From the NCBI GenBank assembly GCA_965234545.1, contig OZ248348.1, forward strand, positions 1,736,001-1,800,000: a DNA stretch of 64,000 nucleotides, read 5' to 3'. The translations under genes and the position numbers were made by a program. Of this stretch, positions 43,155 through 52,200 are shown one piece after another (positions within the stretch are counted from its first letter, which is position 1; each line of letters begins with the position of its first letter). The DNA comes from Methylotenera sp965234545. GTDB lineage: Bacteria > Pseudomonadota > Gammaproteobacteria > Burkholderiales > Methylophilaceae. Under the pieces are notes generated by a model, which made no database searches, was not told where the DNA came from, and worked only from the letters and a program-made list of their open reading frames with translations.

Positions 43155-44012
43155 ATGACAGCGCAAATAATTGATGGCAAAGCCATTGCCGCCACCCTAC
43201 TCGATTCTATCAAGTTACGCATTGATGCAAGACTTAAAGCAAATAGGCGCGCGCCCAGTCTTGCCGTTGTGCTGATAGGCGGCGATCCGGCTTCGGCCAT
43301 ATACGTGCGCAACAAACGTTTGGCATGCGAAAAAGTTGGCATCAAGTCACTGGCTTACGATTTGCCTAGTAGCACCAGCGAAGCTGAATTACTAAAACTG
43401 ATTAAACAATTAAATGAAGATGAAACTGTGGATGGCATCCTGGTGCAGTCGCCCTTGCCGGCTCACATCAAAGACGAACACATCATAGAGCAAATCAGTC
43501 CAGACAAAGACGTGGATGGCTTTCACCCATACAACATTGGCCGTTTGGCAGTGCGTCAACCAACCTTACGCTCTTGCACGCCGTTTGGGGTAATCAAGCT
43601 ATTGCAAGCGGCCAACATTACCTTGATGGGCTTGGATGCGGTCGTGGTGGGGGTGTCCAATCACGTAGGTCGCCCCATGGCATTGGAATTGTTGCTGGCC
43701 GGTTGCACCGTCACCAGTTGCCATCGCCATACCAAAGATTTAGCCAAGGCCATCATGCAAGCTGATTTGGTGGTTGCCGCCGCAGGCAAACCTGGTTTGA
43801 TAAAAGGAGAGTGGATTAAGCCTGGCGCGATCGTGATCGACATCGGCATTAACCGATTGGCCGATGGCAGCATAGCCGGTGACGTGGATTTTAATGCCGC
43901 TAAAGAACGCGCCGCTTACATTACGCCTGTACCCGGTGGCGTGGGCCCAATGACGGTCGCCACCTTAATGGAAAACACCTTATTGGCCCTGGAGCTTAGC
44001 GAAGCCGCTTAA
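43155..44012 (+). CDS. folD: Methylenetetrahydrofolate dehydrogenase/cyclohydrolase
   Basis: Interconverts methylene-, methenyl- and formyl-tetrahydrofolate with NADP. The 285-residue protein has the substrate Lys in YVRNKRLACEKVGI, DGILVQSPLPAHI, the DKDVDGFHPYN motif and a nucleotide-binding VVVGVSNHVGRPMALELL. I use the ATG at 43155 (MTAQIIDGKAIA, the family start). An in-frame ATG at 43128 adds nine poorly conserved residues. Confidence 0.96.
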   Translation: MTAQIIDGKAIAATLLDSIKLRIDARLKANRRAPSLAVVLIGGDPASAIYVRNKRLACEKVGIKSLAYDLPSSTSEAELLKLIKQLNEDETVDGILVQSPLPAHIKDEHIIEQISPDKDVDGFHPYNIGRLAVRQPTLRSCTPFGVIKLLQAANITLMGLDAVVVGVSNHVGRPMALELLLAGCTVTSCHRHTKDLAKAIMQADLVVAAAGKPGLIKGEWIKPGAIVIDIGINRLADGSIAGDVDFNAAKERAAYITPVPGGVGPMTVATLMENTLLALELSEAA

Positions 44013-44049
44013 TCAAATTTTTCAAAGCATTCAAGCCATTAGACTAGTT

Positions 44050-44078
44050 TTGCATGAATGCTTTATTCGGTGTACACT
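44050..44078 (+). promoter_or_regulatory. Promoter of dksA
   Basis: TTGCAT (44050-44055), 17-base spacer, TACACT (44073-44078), giving a leader of roughly 65 bases before the dksA ATG. Confidence 0.65.
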
Positions 44079-44150
44079 CACGCGCTAAATTTGTAAGCGC
44101 ACGTTTAATTACGTTTTTTTAGAATCTACTTAAGTATTTGGAATCCACTC

Positions 44151-44573
44151 ATGGCAGCCGTTACTAATAAACAATTTACCCCTTATCAGCCTAAAGCCGA
44201 TGAGCAATACATGAGCAAAAATCAGCTCAACCACTTCCGTAAGATTTTGAACGAATGGAAACTTGAGTTAAGCGAAGACCTCAATAGAACCGTGCATACC
44301 ATGCAAGATGAAGTCACGATGTTTGCTGATCCAAATGATAGGGCCAGCCAAGAAACGGACATGACCTTGGAGTTGCGCAACCGCGACCGCGAGCGCAAAT
44401 TGATTAAAAAAATTGATGACACTCTGCGTAATATTGACAGCGGCGACTACGGCTATTGCGAAGGCTGTGGCATAGAAATTGGCCTAAAACGCTTGGAAGC
44501 CAGACCAACTGCCACGCTTTGCATCGATTGCAAAACGCTGGATGAAATGCGCGAAAAACAAGTCGCGAAATAG
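44151..44573 (+). CDS. dksA: RNA polymerase-binding transcription factor DksA
   Basis: Binds the RNA polymerase secondary channel and, with ppGpp, represses ribosomal promoters. The 140-residue protein has the coiled coil with the tip acidic residues (FADPNDRASQETD) and the four-Cys zinc finger CEGCGIEIGLKRLEA...CIDC. The length and start are typical. Confidence 0.97.
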   Translation: MAAVTNKQFTPYQPKADEQYMSKNQLNHFRKILNEWKLELSEDLNRTVHTMQDEVTMFADPNDRASQETDMTLELRNRDRERKLIKKIDDTLRNIDSGDYGYCEGCGIEIGLKRLEARPTATLCIDCKTLDEMREKQVAK

Positions 44574-44581
44574 AACAGAAA

Positions 44582-44604
44582 AAAGGCCGCTAAATGCGGC
44601 CTTT
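44582..44604. terminator. Bidirectional terminator between dksA and the metallo-hydrolase gene
   Basis: AAAGGCCGC - TAAAT - GCGGCCTTT, with T-runs on both strands (TTTTGTTTT on plus; TTTTTTC on minus). It serves two convergent genes. Confidence 0.9.
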
Positions 44605-44615
44605 TGTTTTCACCT

Positions 44616-45551
44616 TCACTCCCACTCTAACGCCGGGTACAGGGTATTCACATTGCGCCTATTGGCCACATCAAACAACAGCCATTTGTCTTTTTCAGTT
44701 GCCGCTGCCGTGTTCATGGTGGCTTCCATGCTGAGGCCATTTTTAATGCTGGCACGTATGTCGTTTAATAAAACCTGCAAATAGGTTTGCGCCTTATTCA
44801 TATCCAGCACACCGTCTTGGCTAACTGGACCATGGCCGGGTACAACTTGCAAAGCACCACTGAGTTTTAGTTTATCCAGTTCGGCTATCAAGCCTTTCAC
44901 GTCACCCTCAACCACCGGCGTACGCTCTATAAACAACAAATCACCGCTAAACAATGTTTGCGTTTTGCTGTCCATAACCGTTAAATCGGTATGCGTGTGT
45001 GCAACCGGGTGTGCCGTTAGCACCAGCGATCTGTAACCCAAATCCAAATTTAAACTGCTTTTAACCGCGATGCCGGGCTTAACCAATATGGTGCCCAAGG
45101 CATCTTCACCCAGCAACCTAGCATTTAATTTAGCGTATTGTTCTTGGCGCAATTCCATGGTCGTGGCCAATTTCTCATGCCCAATAAATTCAGGCTCGAC
45201 TTCATTCAACTGACTGGCCAAGAATGCGGCGTTGCCGTAGGTGTGGTCAGGATGGACATGGGTGTTAATCACGTATAGAACCGGCAAGGGAGTGACCTTA
45301 GCGATAGCCTGACGTAGCAGCTGCCCTACTTTAAGGCTACCGCCAGTATCGATGACCGCCACCCCCTTGCTACCGACAACAAAGCTAATGTTGCAAATAT
45401 CGCCTTGGTAGCCCTCGTCTATGTCTAAATGCGCGCCGTGATGCACATAAATACCCTGCCCCAGCGATTCAATAACGAAATCCTCACTGGATGCTGCATG
45501 TGCAGGCATAAGCCAAACTAAGCCACTAAGGATAATCATTAAAATACGCAT
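44616..45551 (-). CDS. Secreted MBL-fold hydrolase, quinoprotein relay type
   Basis: The 311-residue protein has a signal peptide (cleavage near AHAASS) and the metallo-beta-lactamase motif HVHPDHTYGNAAF (HxHxDH), with later ligands in HPVAHTHTDLTV and VPGHGPVS. The C-terminus ends RRNVNTLYPALEWE, like the quinoprotein relay system zinc metallohydrolases encoded near PQQ/methanol dehydrogenase genes. Those neighbours are not present here, so a role in methanol oxidation is inference. Substrate unknown. Confidence 0.8.
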   Translation of the reverse strand: MRILMIILSGLVWLMPAHAASSEDFVIESLGQGIYVHHGAHLDIDEGYQGDICNISFVVGSKGVAVIDTGGSLKVGQLLRQAIAKVTPLPVLYVINTHVHPDHTYGNAAFLASQLNEVEPEFIGHEKLATTMELRQEQYAKLNARLLGEDALGTILVKPGIAVKSSLNLDLGYRSLVLTAHPVAHTHTDLTVMDSKTQTLFSGDLLFIERTPVVEGDVKGLIAELDKLKLSGALQVVPGHGPVSQDGVLDMNKAQTYLQVLLNDIRASIKNGLSMEATMNTAAATEKDKWLLFDVANRRNVNTLYPALEWE

Positions 45552-45658
45552 GGTTTATTCCTGCATCTAAGGTTATTGATAGAATAATGGGCTATCATGT
45601 ATTAATTAAGTTTCATTAAATTTGTTCGTCATTCAAATCAATATACAGGAATACCCGC

Positions 45659-46258
45659 ATGAAACAAACTCCAAGCCGTTACACTAAAACCGCCATCGTC
45701 CTGCATTGGCTCATCGCTATTTTTATCGCCTTGATGTTTGTCTTAGGTTGGTTCATGGCAGAGTTGCCTAAAGAGGCCCCCAAGCAATTAGCCTTCGACT
45801 TATTTGATTTGGGCGTCTACACCTGGCAATTGGCAGAAGAAGCCAGCCCTAGAACCTTTTATTTCAACTTACATAAATCGCTAGGTCTAACGGTTTTAGC
45901 CTTGATCGTTCTGCGTGTTTTATGGCGCATCACCCACACGCCACCGGCAGCCTTAAGTTCCTACAAAGCCATAGAGAAAAAAATTGCTACGGCCACTCAC
46001 CACTCCCTGTATTTGCTCATGTTAGCGGTGCCAGTGACCGGTTTAATCATGGCAACAAACAGCAAATACGGCGTGAAATGGTTCGGCATAGACGTGATTG
46101 CCGGCCTAGATAACAAACCCGTTCGCGATTTTTTTGAATGCACGCATGAGTTCGTTGGTATCGTTTTATTGGTGTTAATAGGCATACATTTACTGGGTGC
46201 ACTAAAACATAAATTCATCGACAAAGATGACACCATGAGCCGCATGAGCTTGAAATAA
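45659..46258 (+). CDS. Cytochrome b561
   Basis: The 199-residue inner-membrane di-haem b protein has four transmembrane helices and paired His ligands: VLHWLIAIFIALMFVLGWF, LHKSLGLTVLALIVLRVLW, THHSLYLLMLAVPVTGL and THEFVGIVLLVLIGIHLLGALKHKF. It moves electrons from the quinone pool to periplasmic acceptors. AGGA precedes the ATG. It is divergent from the hydrolase gene and followed 4 bases later by a MAPEG gene. Confidence 0.9.
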   Translation: MKQTPSRYTKTAIVLHWLIAIFIALMFVLGWFMAELPKEAPKQLAFDLFDLGVYTWQLAEEASPRTFYFNLHKSLGLTVLALIVLRVLWRITHTPPAALSSYKAIEKKIATATHHSLYLLMLAVPVTGLIMATNSKYGVKWFGIDVIAGLDNKPVRDFFECTHEFVGIVLLVLIGIHLLGALKHKFIDKDDTMSRMSLK

Positions 46259-46261
46259 AGC

Positions 46262-46660
46262 ATGCTATTAATTACCGCCATCGTTGCCGGATTACTTTGC
46301 TTAATTTTGATTAAGCTATCGTTTGCCGTAATTAATTTAAGAAGAGAAAACAAAGTTAGCCTTGGTAGCGGTGGTAACGATGCACTAGAAAGAGCCATAC
46401 GCGCCCAAGCTAATTTTACTGAATACGTGCCGACCGGCCTTATTCTGATAGCTTGCTTGGAAGTAAATGGTGCGCCTTGGTGGCTAGTGCTTCTCCCCAG
46501 CCTGACCCTGATTATTGGTCGCGTGTTTCATGCGCTAGGTATTAATCAAGCCCCGCCAAATTTTTCAAAAAGGGTGCTGGGCATGAAATTCACCTTTTAT
46601 ACCTTAATTGCTTTAGCCATCGTTAATATAGCCTGGTCCGTGTATCAATTAGTCGGCTAA
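46262..46660 (+). CDS. MAPEG family membrane protein
   Basis: The 132-residue protein has four transmembrane helices and the MAPEG signature: RAQANFTEYVPTGLILIACLE, RVFHALGI and a conserved GxxxT-type C-terminal helix. Bacterial members are glutathione-dependent or of unknown function. It shares a transcript with cytochrome b561. Confidence 0.88.
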   Translation: MLLITAIVAGLLCLILIKLSFAVINLRRENKVSLGSGGNDALERAIRAQANFTEYVPTGLILIACLEVNGAPWWLVLLPSLTLIIGRVFHALGINQAPPNFSKRVLGMKFTFYTLIALAIVNIAWSVYQLVG

Positions 46661-46683
46661 TTTCTAGAAACCCTTGTCCAATA

Positions 46684-46706
46684 AAAATCCCTCCTAGCGG
46701 GATTTT
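46684..46706. terminator. Terminator between the MAPEG gene and hemE
   Basis: AAAATCCC - TCCTAGC - GGGATTTT with a T-run on both sides, between convergent genes. Confidence 0.85.
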
Positions 46707-46709
46707 TTA

Positions 46710-47774
46710 TTATTGGTGATAGGGCTGACTGTGGAATCGAACCGCCTCTAACATGGCCGCGGCATTTTCCGGTGGCGTCCACTGCGTGATACCATGCCCT
46801 AAATTAAACACATGGCCATGGCCACTGCCATAGCTAGCCAATACCTTCGCCACTTGCTTGGCTATGGCGTCTGGGGTCGATAACAATATGGCCGGGTCTA
46901 AATTACCCTGTAAGGCCACTTTATGACCCACACGCTGACGCGCCTGACCTATGTCCACGGCCCAATCCAAACCCAATGCATCGGCGCCTATTTCAGCTTG
47001 CGCTTCTAACCATAAGGCACCGCCCTTGGTAAACACAATGCTGGGCACCGGACGACCATCGTTGCTTTTAATTAAGCCTGACACGATTTTTTGCATGTAA
47101 TTAAGGGAAAATTCGCCATAAGCATCGTGTGCTAACGCGCCGCCCCATGAATCAAAAATCATGACGGCTTGGGCGCCAGCAAGAATTTGGGCATTGAGAT
47201 ACTGCGTCACGGTTTGAGCCGTGATGTCTAAAATACGGTGCAATAAATCCGGTCTGGCATAAGCCATTTTTTTGATGTTCAAGAAGTCAGTGCCGCCTTT
47301 GCCTTCCACCATATAGGTCGCCAAGGTCCAGGGACTGCCAGAAAAGCCTATCAGCGGCAGGCGGCCATCCAGTGTTTTGCGTATTTGCGCCACGGCATCG
47401 AAGACGTATTGCAAATCGGCCATGTCGGGCACGAACAGTTTTTTTATGTCCGCTTCTTCACGCAAAGTGCGTTCGAATTTTGGGCCTTCGCCCTCTTCAA
47501 AGTACAAGCCTAAACCCATGGCATCGGGCACGGTCAAGATGTCTGAAAACAAAATGGCGGCATCCAATAGCGGGAAGCGATCCAAGGGTTGCATGGTCAC
47601 TTCAGTGGCAAAACTAGGGTTTTTACAGAGCTGCAAAAAACTGCCAGCGGTTTTGCGACTTTCACGGTACTCAGGTAAGTAACGACCGGCTTGGCGCATC
47701 ATCCACACTGGCGTGTAATCGGTGGGCTGACGCATTAAGGCGCGCAAGAAATTATCGTTTTTCAATGGACTCAT
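46710..47774 (-). CDS. hemE: Uroporphyrinogen decarboxylase
   Basis: Converts uroporphyrinogen III to coproporphyrinogen III. The 354-residue TIM barrel has PVWMMRQAGRYLPEYR, the active-site Asp in ILFSDILTVPDAMG, GFSGSPWTLATYM and FNLGHGITQWTPPE. A hairpin (47783-47815) lies just upstream of the ATG. It is downstream of gltD on the same strand. Confidence 0.97.
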   Translation of the reverse strand: MSPLKNDNFLRALMRQPTDYTPVWMMRQAGRYLPEYRESRKTAGSFLQLCKNPSFATEVTMQPLDRFPLLDAAILFSDILTVPDAMGLGLYFEEGEGPKFERTLREEADIKKLFVPDMADLQYVFDAVAQIRKTLDGRLPLIGFSGSPWTLATYMVEGKGGTDFLNIKKMAYARPDLLHRILDITAQTVTQYLNAQILAGAQAVMIFDSWGGALAHDAYGEFSLNYMQKIVSGLIKSNDGRPVPSIVFTKGGALWLEAQAEIGADALGLDWAVDIGQARQRVGHKVALQGNLDPAILLSTPDAIAKQVAKVLASYGSGHGHVFNLGHGITQWTPPENAAAMLEAVRFHSQPYHQ

Positions 47775-47782
47775 GTTTAACC

Positions 47783-47815
47783 ACGCAGACAGCGCTGCTA
47801 AGCAATGGTCTGCGT
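47783..47815. repeat. Hairpin immediately upstream of hemE
   Basis: ACGCAGAC ... GTCTGCGT, an 8-bp perfect stem with a 17-base loop, ending 9 bases from the hemE ATG on the mRNA side. There is no T-run, so it is not a terminator. It could affect hemE translation or mark an RNA processing site between gltD and hemE. Confidence 0.45.
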
Positions 47816-47837
47816 GCCTTTGTGGTGTAGCGTTTGA

Positions 47838-49265
47838 TTATCTAGGTAGCGTAGAACTGCCCATTAAGAACTCATCGACGGCACGTGCAGCCTGACGGCC
47901 TTCACGTATGGCCCAAACCACCAGAGATTGACCGCGACGAACGTCGCCAGCAGCAAACACTTTGGCTTTGCTGGTTTTGTAACTGTCTAGGCCTTCGGTG
48001 CTGGCTTTAGCATTGCCGCGGCTGTCTTTTTCTACGGCAAAGGCATCGAGTAATTTTTGTATGGGTGAAACAAAACCCATGGCCAATAAGACCAAATCGG
48101 CTTTGATGGTGAATTCGGTGTTCGGCACCTCTTGCATTTTGCCGGCTTGCCATTGCACTTTGGCGCCAGTCAGGCCTACCACTTTACCGTTTTCGCCTAT
48201 TAAGGCTTTAGTCGTAATAGACCAATCGCGGTTTGCGCCTTCTTCATGCGAACTGGAAGTGCGCATTTTTAAAGGCCAATTTGGCCAGACCATTTGTTTA
48301 TCTTCTTGCTCGGGTGGTTGAGGCATCAATTCAAACTGGGTAATGGAGGCGGCGCCATGACGATTGGATGTGCCTACGCAATCGGAGCCAGTATCGCCAC
48401 CGCCTATCACCACCACGTGCTTGTTGGTTGCCATCACTTGATTGGGCACCGTGTCGCCAGCCACCACTTGATTTTGTGGGGTCAGGAAATCCATGGCATA
48501 CATCACGCCGTCTAAATCGCGGCCTGTGACCGGCAGGTCTCGTGGGTGCTCGGCACCGCCAGCTAAGATAACGGCATCAAATTCTGCCAGTAAATCATCG
48601 GCTTTCACGTTTTCGCCTACGTGCTGATTCACGCGAAATTCCACGCCTTCAGCTTGCATCTGCGTCATGCGTCTGTCGATGTGGGATTTTTCCATTTTAA
48701 AATCAGGAATACCGTAGCGTAACAAGCCGCCAATACGGCTGTTCTTTTCCAATACCACTACACTGTGACCCACTCGAGCTAATTGCTGCGCCGCCGCCAT
48801 ACCAGCTGGGCCGGAACCCACGATGGCGACTTTTTTGCCGGTTTTATGGCTGGCAAGTTGCGGTTTAACCCAATCGTTTTCCCAAGCTTTATCAATGATC
48901 GCGTGCTCTATGGATTTAATGCCCACCGCATCCGCATTGATGTTTAGCGTACAGGCTGCCTCACATGGGGCCGGGCAAATACGACCGGTAAATTCTGGAA
49001 AGTTATTGGTGCTGTGCAACACATCAATCGCGGATTTCCAATCTTGCTGATAAACCAGATCGTTAAAATCAGGAATGATGTTATTCACTGGGCAGCCGCT
49101 GGTGCAAAAAGGAATGCCGCAATCCATGCAACGCGCACCTTGTTGCTTGGCTTGATCGTCACTCAAATGCAAAACAAATTCTTTGTAGTTTTTAACGCGC
49201 TCAACCACAGGCAGATTTGCCTCGCTCAGCCTGTTGTATTCCATAAAACCCGTTACTTTGCCCAT
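47838..49265 (-). CDS. gltD: Glutamate synthase small subunit
   Basis: NADPH-dependent electron-input subunit of GOGAT. The 475-residue protein has the N-terminal Fe-S cysteines (CMDCGIPFCTSGCPVNN), the FAD site VAIVGSGPAGMAAAQQLA and the NADPH site VVVIGGGDTGSDCVG. The GDVRRGQSLVVWAI motif closes the FAD domain. It follows gltB on the same strand. Confidence 0.97.
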   Translation of the reverse strand: MGKVTGFMEYNRLSEANLPVVERVKNYKEFVLHLSDDQAKQQGARCMDCGIPFCTSGCPVNNIIPDFNDLVYQQDWKSAIDVLHSTNNFPEFTGRICPAPCEAACTLNINADAVGIKSIEHAIIDKAWENDWVKPQLASHKTGKKVAIVGSGPAGMAAAQQLARVGHSVVVLEKNSRIGGLLRYGIPDFKMEKSHIDRRMTQMQAEGVEFRVNQHVGENVKADDLLAEFDAVILAGGAEHPRDLPVTGRDLDGVMYAMDFLTPQNQVVAGDTVPNQVMATNKHVVVIGGGDTGSDCVGTSNRHGAASITQFELMPQPPEQEDKQMVWPNWPLKMRTSSSHEEGANRDWSITTKALIGENGKVVGLTGAKVQWQAGKMQEVPNTEFTIKADLVLLAMGFVSPIQKLLDAFAVEKDSRGNAKASTEGLDSYKTSKAKVFAAGDVRRGQSLVVWAIREGRQAARAVDEFLMGSSTLPR

Positions 49266-49291
49266 ACTAAAACCTTTATCCTATTATGCTT

Positions 49292-52200
49292 TTATGCGGC
49301 TTGTTTTGCCGTTGCGGCAGCCAATTCGGTCAATGCGCGTTTGTATTCAATCGGCATGACTTTCACAAATTTGCTTCTTGAGGTAGCCCAGTCGGCCAAC
49401 AAGGCTTGGGCACGCACACTACCGGTATAGTTCGCATGCTTTTCTATCAGCGTTTTGAGTGTGACTTCGTCTGGCTGATTTAAATGCTGCACTTTACCCA
49501 CAGCGGCATCGGCTACTTCCACTTTTTCTAAGGCGACCATGCTCATGTTGCAACGTTTAGCAAACAAGCCGTCTTCGTCATAGACATAAGCCACGCCGCC
49601 ACTCATACCGGCGGCAAAGTTTTGCCCGGTGACGCCTAATACCACGACAGTACCGCCAGTCATGTATTCGCAGCCATGGTTACCCACGCCTTCAACCACG
49701 GCTGTGGCACCGGAATTGCGCACACAGAAACGCTCACCGGCCACGCCTCTGAAATAGCTTTCACCGGTGGTCGCGCCGTACATGACGGTGTTACCAACTA
49801 TGATGTTTTCGTGCGCTAGGCCACTAAAGGCGACCGGCGGTTTAATGATGATGCGTCCACCGCATAAGCCTTTGCCGACGTAGTCGTTGCCTTCGCCGCT
49901 TAATTCAAAGGTGATGCCTTTAGCTAAGAAAGCAGCAAAGCTTTGGCCCGAGGTGCCATTAAAATTGATGTGTATGCTGTCATCGGGCAACCCGGCGTGA
50001 CCAAAACGGGTGGCAATTTGATTAGACAACATGGTGCCCACCGTGCGGTTGGTATTGGAAATCGCCACGTCCAACACGACTTTTTTACCCTCTTCCAATG
50101 CCGGCTTGGCCATGGCCACCAGCTTATTGTCTAGCGCATGGATCAAGCCGTGATCTTGCACGTCATTGTGTTTACGTGACACGTCTGCTGGCATGGCTGG
50201 CAAATGGAACACTTTGCTGAAATCCAAACCGTTGATTTTCCAATGCTCTATACCGGCTTGCATGTCTAGCAAATCGGCACGGCCGATTAAATCATCAAAC
50301 TTCGCCACGCCTATAGAGGCCATCAATTCACGCACTTCTTCAGCCACGAAGAAGAAGTAATTCACCACGTGCTCAGGCTGTCCGGTAAAGCGTTTACGCA
50401 ATTCTGGGTCTTGCGTGGCCACACCTACCGGGCAAGTATTCAAATGGCATTTACGCATCATGATGCAGCCTTCTACCACTAGCGGTGCGGTGGCAAAACC
50501 AAACTCATCGGCACCTAACAAGGCGCCTATGACCACGTCACGGCCGGTTTTAATTTGACCGTCCACCTGCAAGATCACGCGACCGCGCAATTGATTGAGC
50601 ACCAAGGTTTGCTGTGTTTCAGCCAAGCCTATTTCCCAGGGTCCACCGGCATGTTTCACCGATGAAATTGGCGATGCACCGGTGCCGCCGTCATGGCCCG
50701 CAATCACAATGTGATCCGATTTGGCTTTGGCCACACCGGCCGCCACCGTACCCACACCGGTTTCAGCGACTAATTTGACGGAAATGGATGCTTTAGGATT
50801 GGCGTTTTTAAGGTCGTGTATCAGTTGCGCCAAATCTTCAATCGAATAAATATCGTGGTGCGGTGGCGGTGAAATCAAACCCACGCCAGGCACAGAGAAA
50901 CGCAATTTAGCAATGTACTCGCTGACTTTGTGGCCAGGCAATTGGCCGCCTTCACCAGGTTTAGCACCTTGCGCCATTTTGATTTGTATCTGATCGGCGG
51001 AAGCCAAGTATTCGGCCGTCACGCCAAAGCGACCAGACGCCACTTGTTTGATGCTAGAGCGCATGGAATCGCCGGCTTGCAAGGCGATGTCTTTAACTAT
51101 TCTGTCGCTGCCTATGACATTGGCCATGCTGGTGGCGCTGGCTACTGGGATAAAACGCTTGGCGTCTTCGCCGCCTTCCCCGGTGTTGGATTTACCGCCT
51201 ATGCGGTTCATGGCAATGGCCAAGGTCGCATGCGCTTCAGTCGAAATGGAGCCCAATGACATGGCGCCGGTAGCAAAACGTTTGACGATCTCTTTGGCTG
51301 GCTCAACTTTGTCTAAAGGAATCGCCGCGCCCACCGATTTAATTTCAAACAACCCACGCAAGGTCATGTGACGACGCGTTTGATCGTTGATTAACTTGGC
51401 GTATTCTTTGTAAGTGTCGGCTGAATTGGTGCGAGTGGCATGTTGCAATTTAGCAATCGAATCCGGCGTCCACATGTGCTCTTCACCACGCACGCGGAAA
51501 GCATATTCGCCACCGGCATCCAAATGCTTAGCCAATACTGGGTCTTCGCCAAAGGCTGCCGTATGCAAGCGCTCGGCTTCTTCCGCCACTTGCGCCAAAC
51601 CTATGCCTTCAATGTTGGTGGTGGTGCCAGTAAAGTATTGATTAACAAAGGCGCTATTTAGGCCGATGGCTTCAAATATTTGTGCGCCACAGTATGATTG
51701 GTAAGTGGAAATACCCATTTTAGACATGACTTTATACAAGCCCTTGCCTATGGCTTTAACAAACTTTTTAGCCGCTTCGTGGCTATCTTTAACGTCCATG
51801 TGCTTGATGGTTTCAAAGGCTAACCAAGGGCAAACCGCTTCCGCGCCATAACCGGCCAATAAAGCAAAATGGTGCACTTCGCGTGCCGATCCGGTGTCAA
51901 CAACCAAGCCTGCGCTGGTGCGTAAACCGGTTTTTACCAAATGCTCGTGGGTGGCGGAACAAGCTAATAACGCCGGGATCGCCATGCGATCGGCACTCAC
52001 GTCTCGATCAGACAGAATCAAAATATTGAAGCCATCTTGCACGGCTTTTTCTGCCGCACTGGTAATGCCTGCCACGGCTTTAGCCATGCCAACCTTACCC
52101 TGTGATAACGGATACGTGATGTCCAATACGATGGATTTATATTGGTTTTGCGTAAAGGTCGCGATGGCTTTCAATTGCGCCAGCTCGTCTAGGGTTAAGA

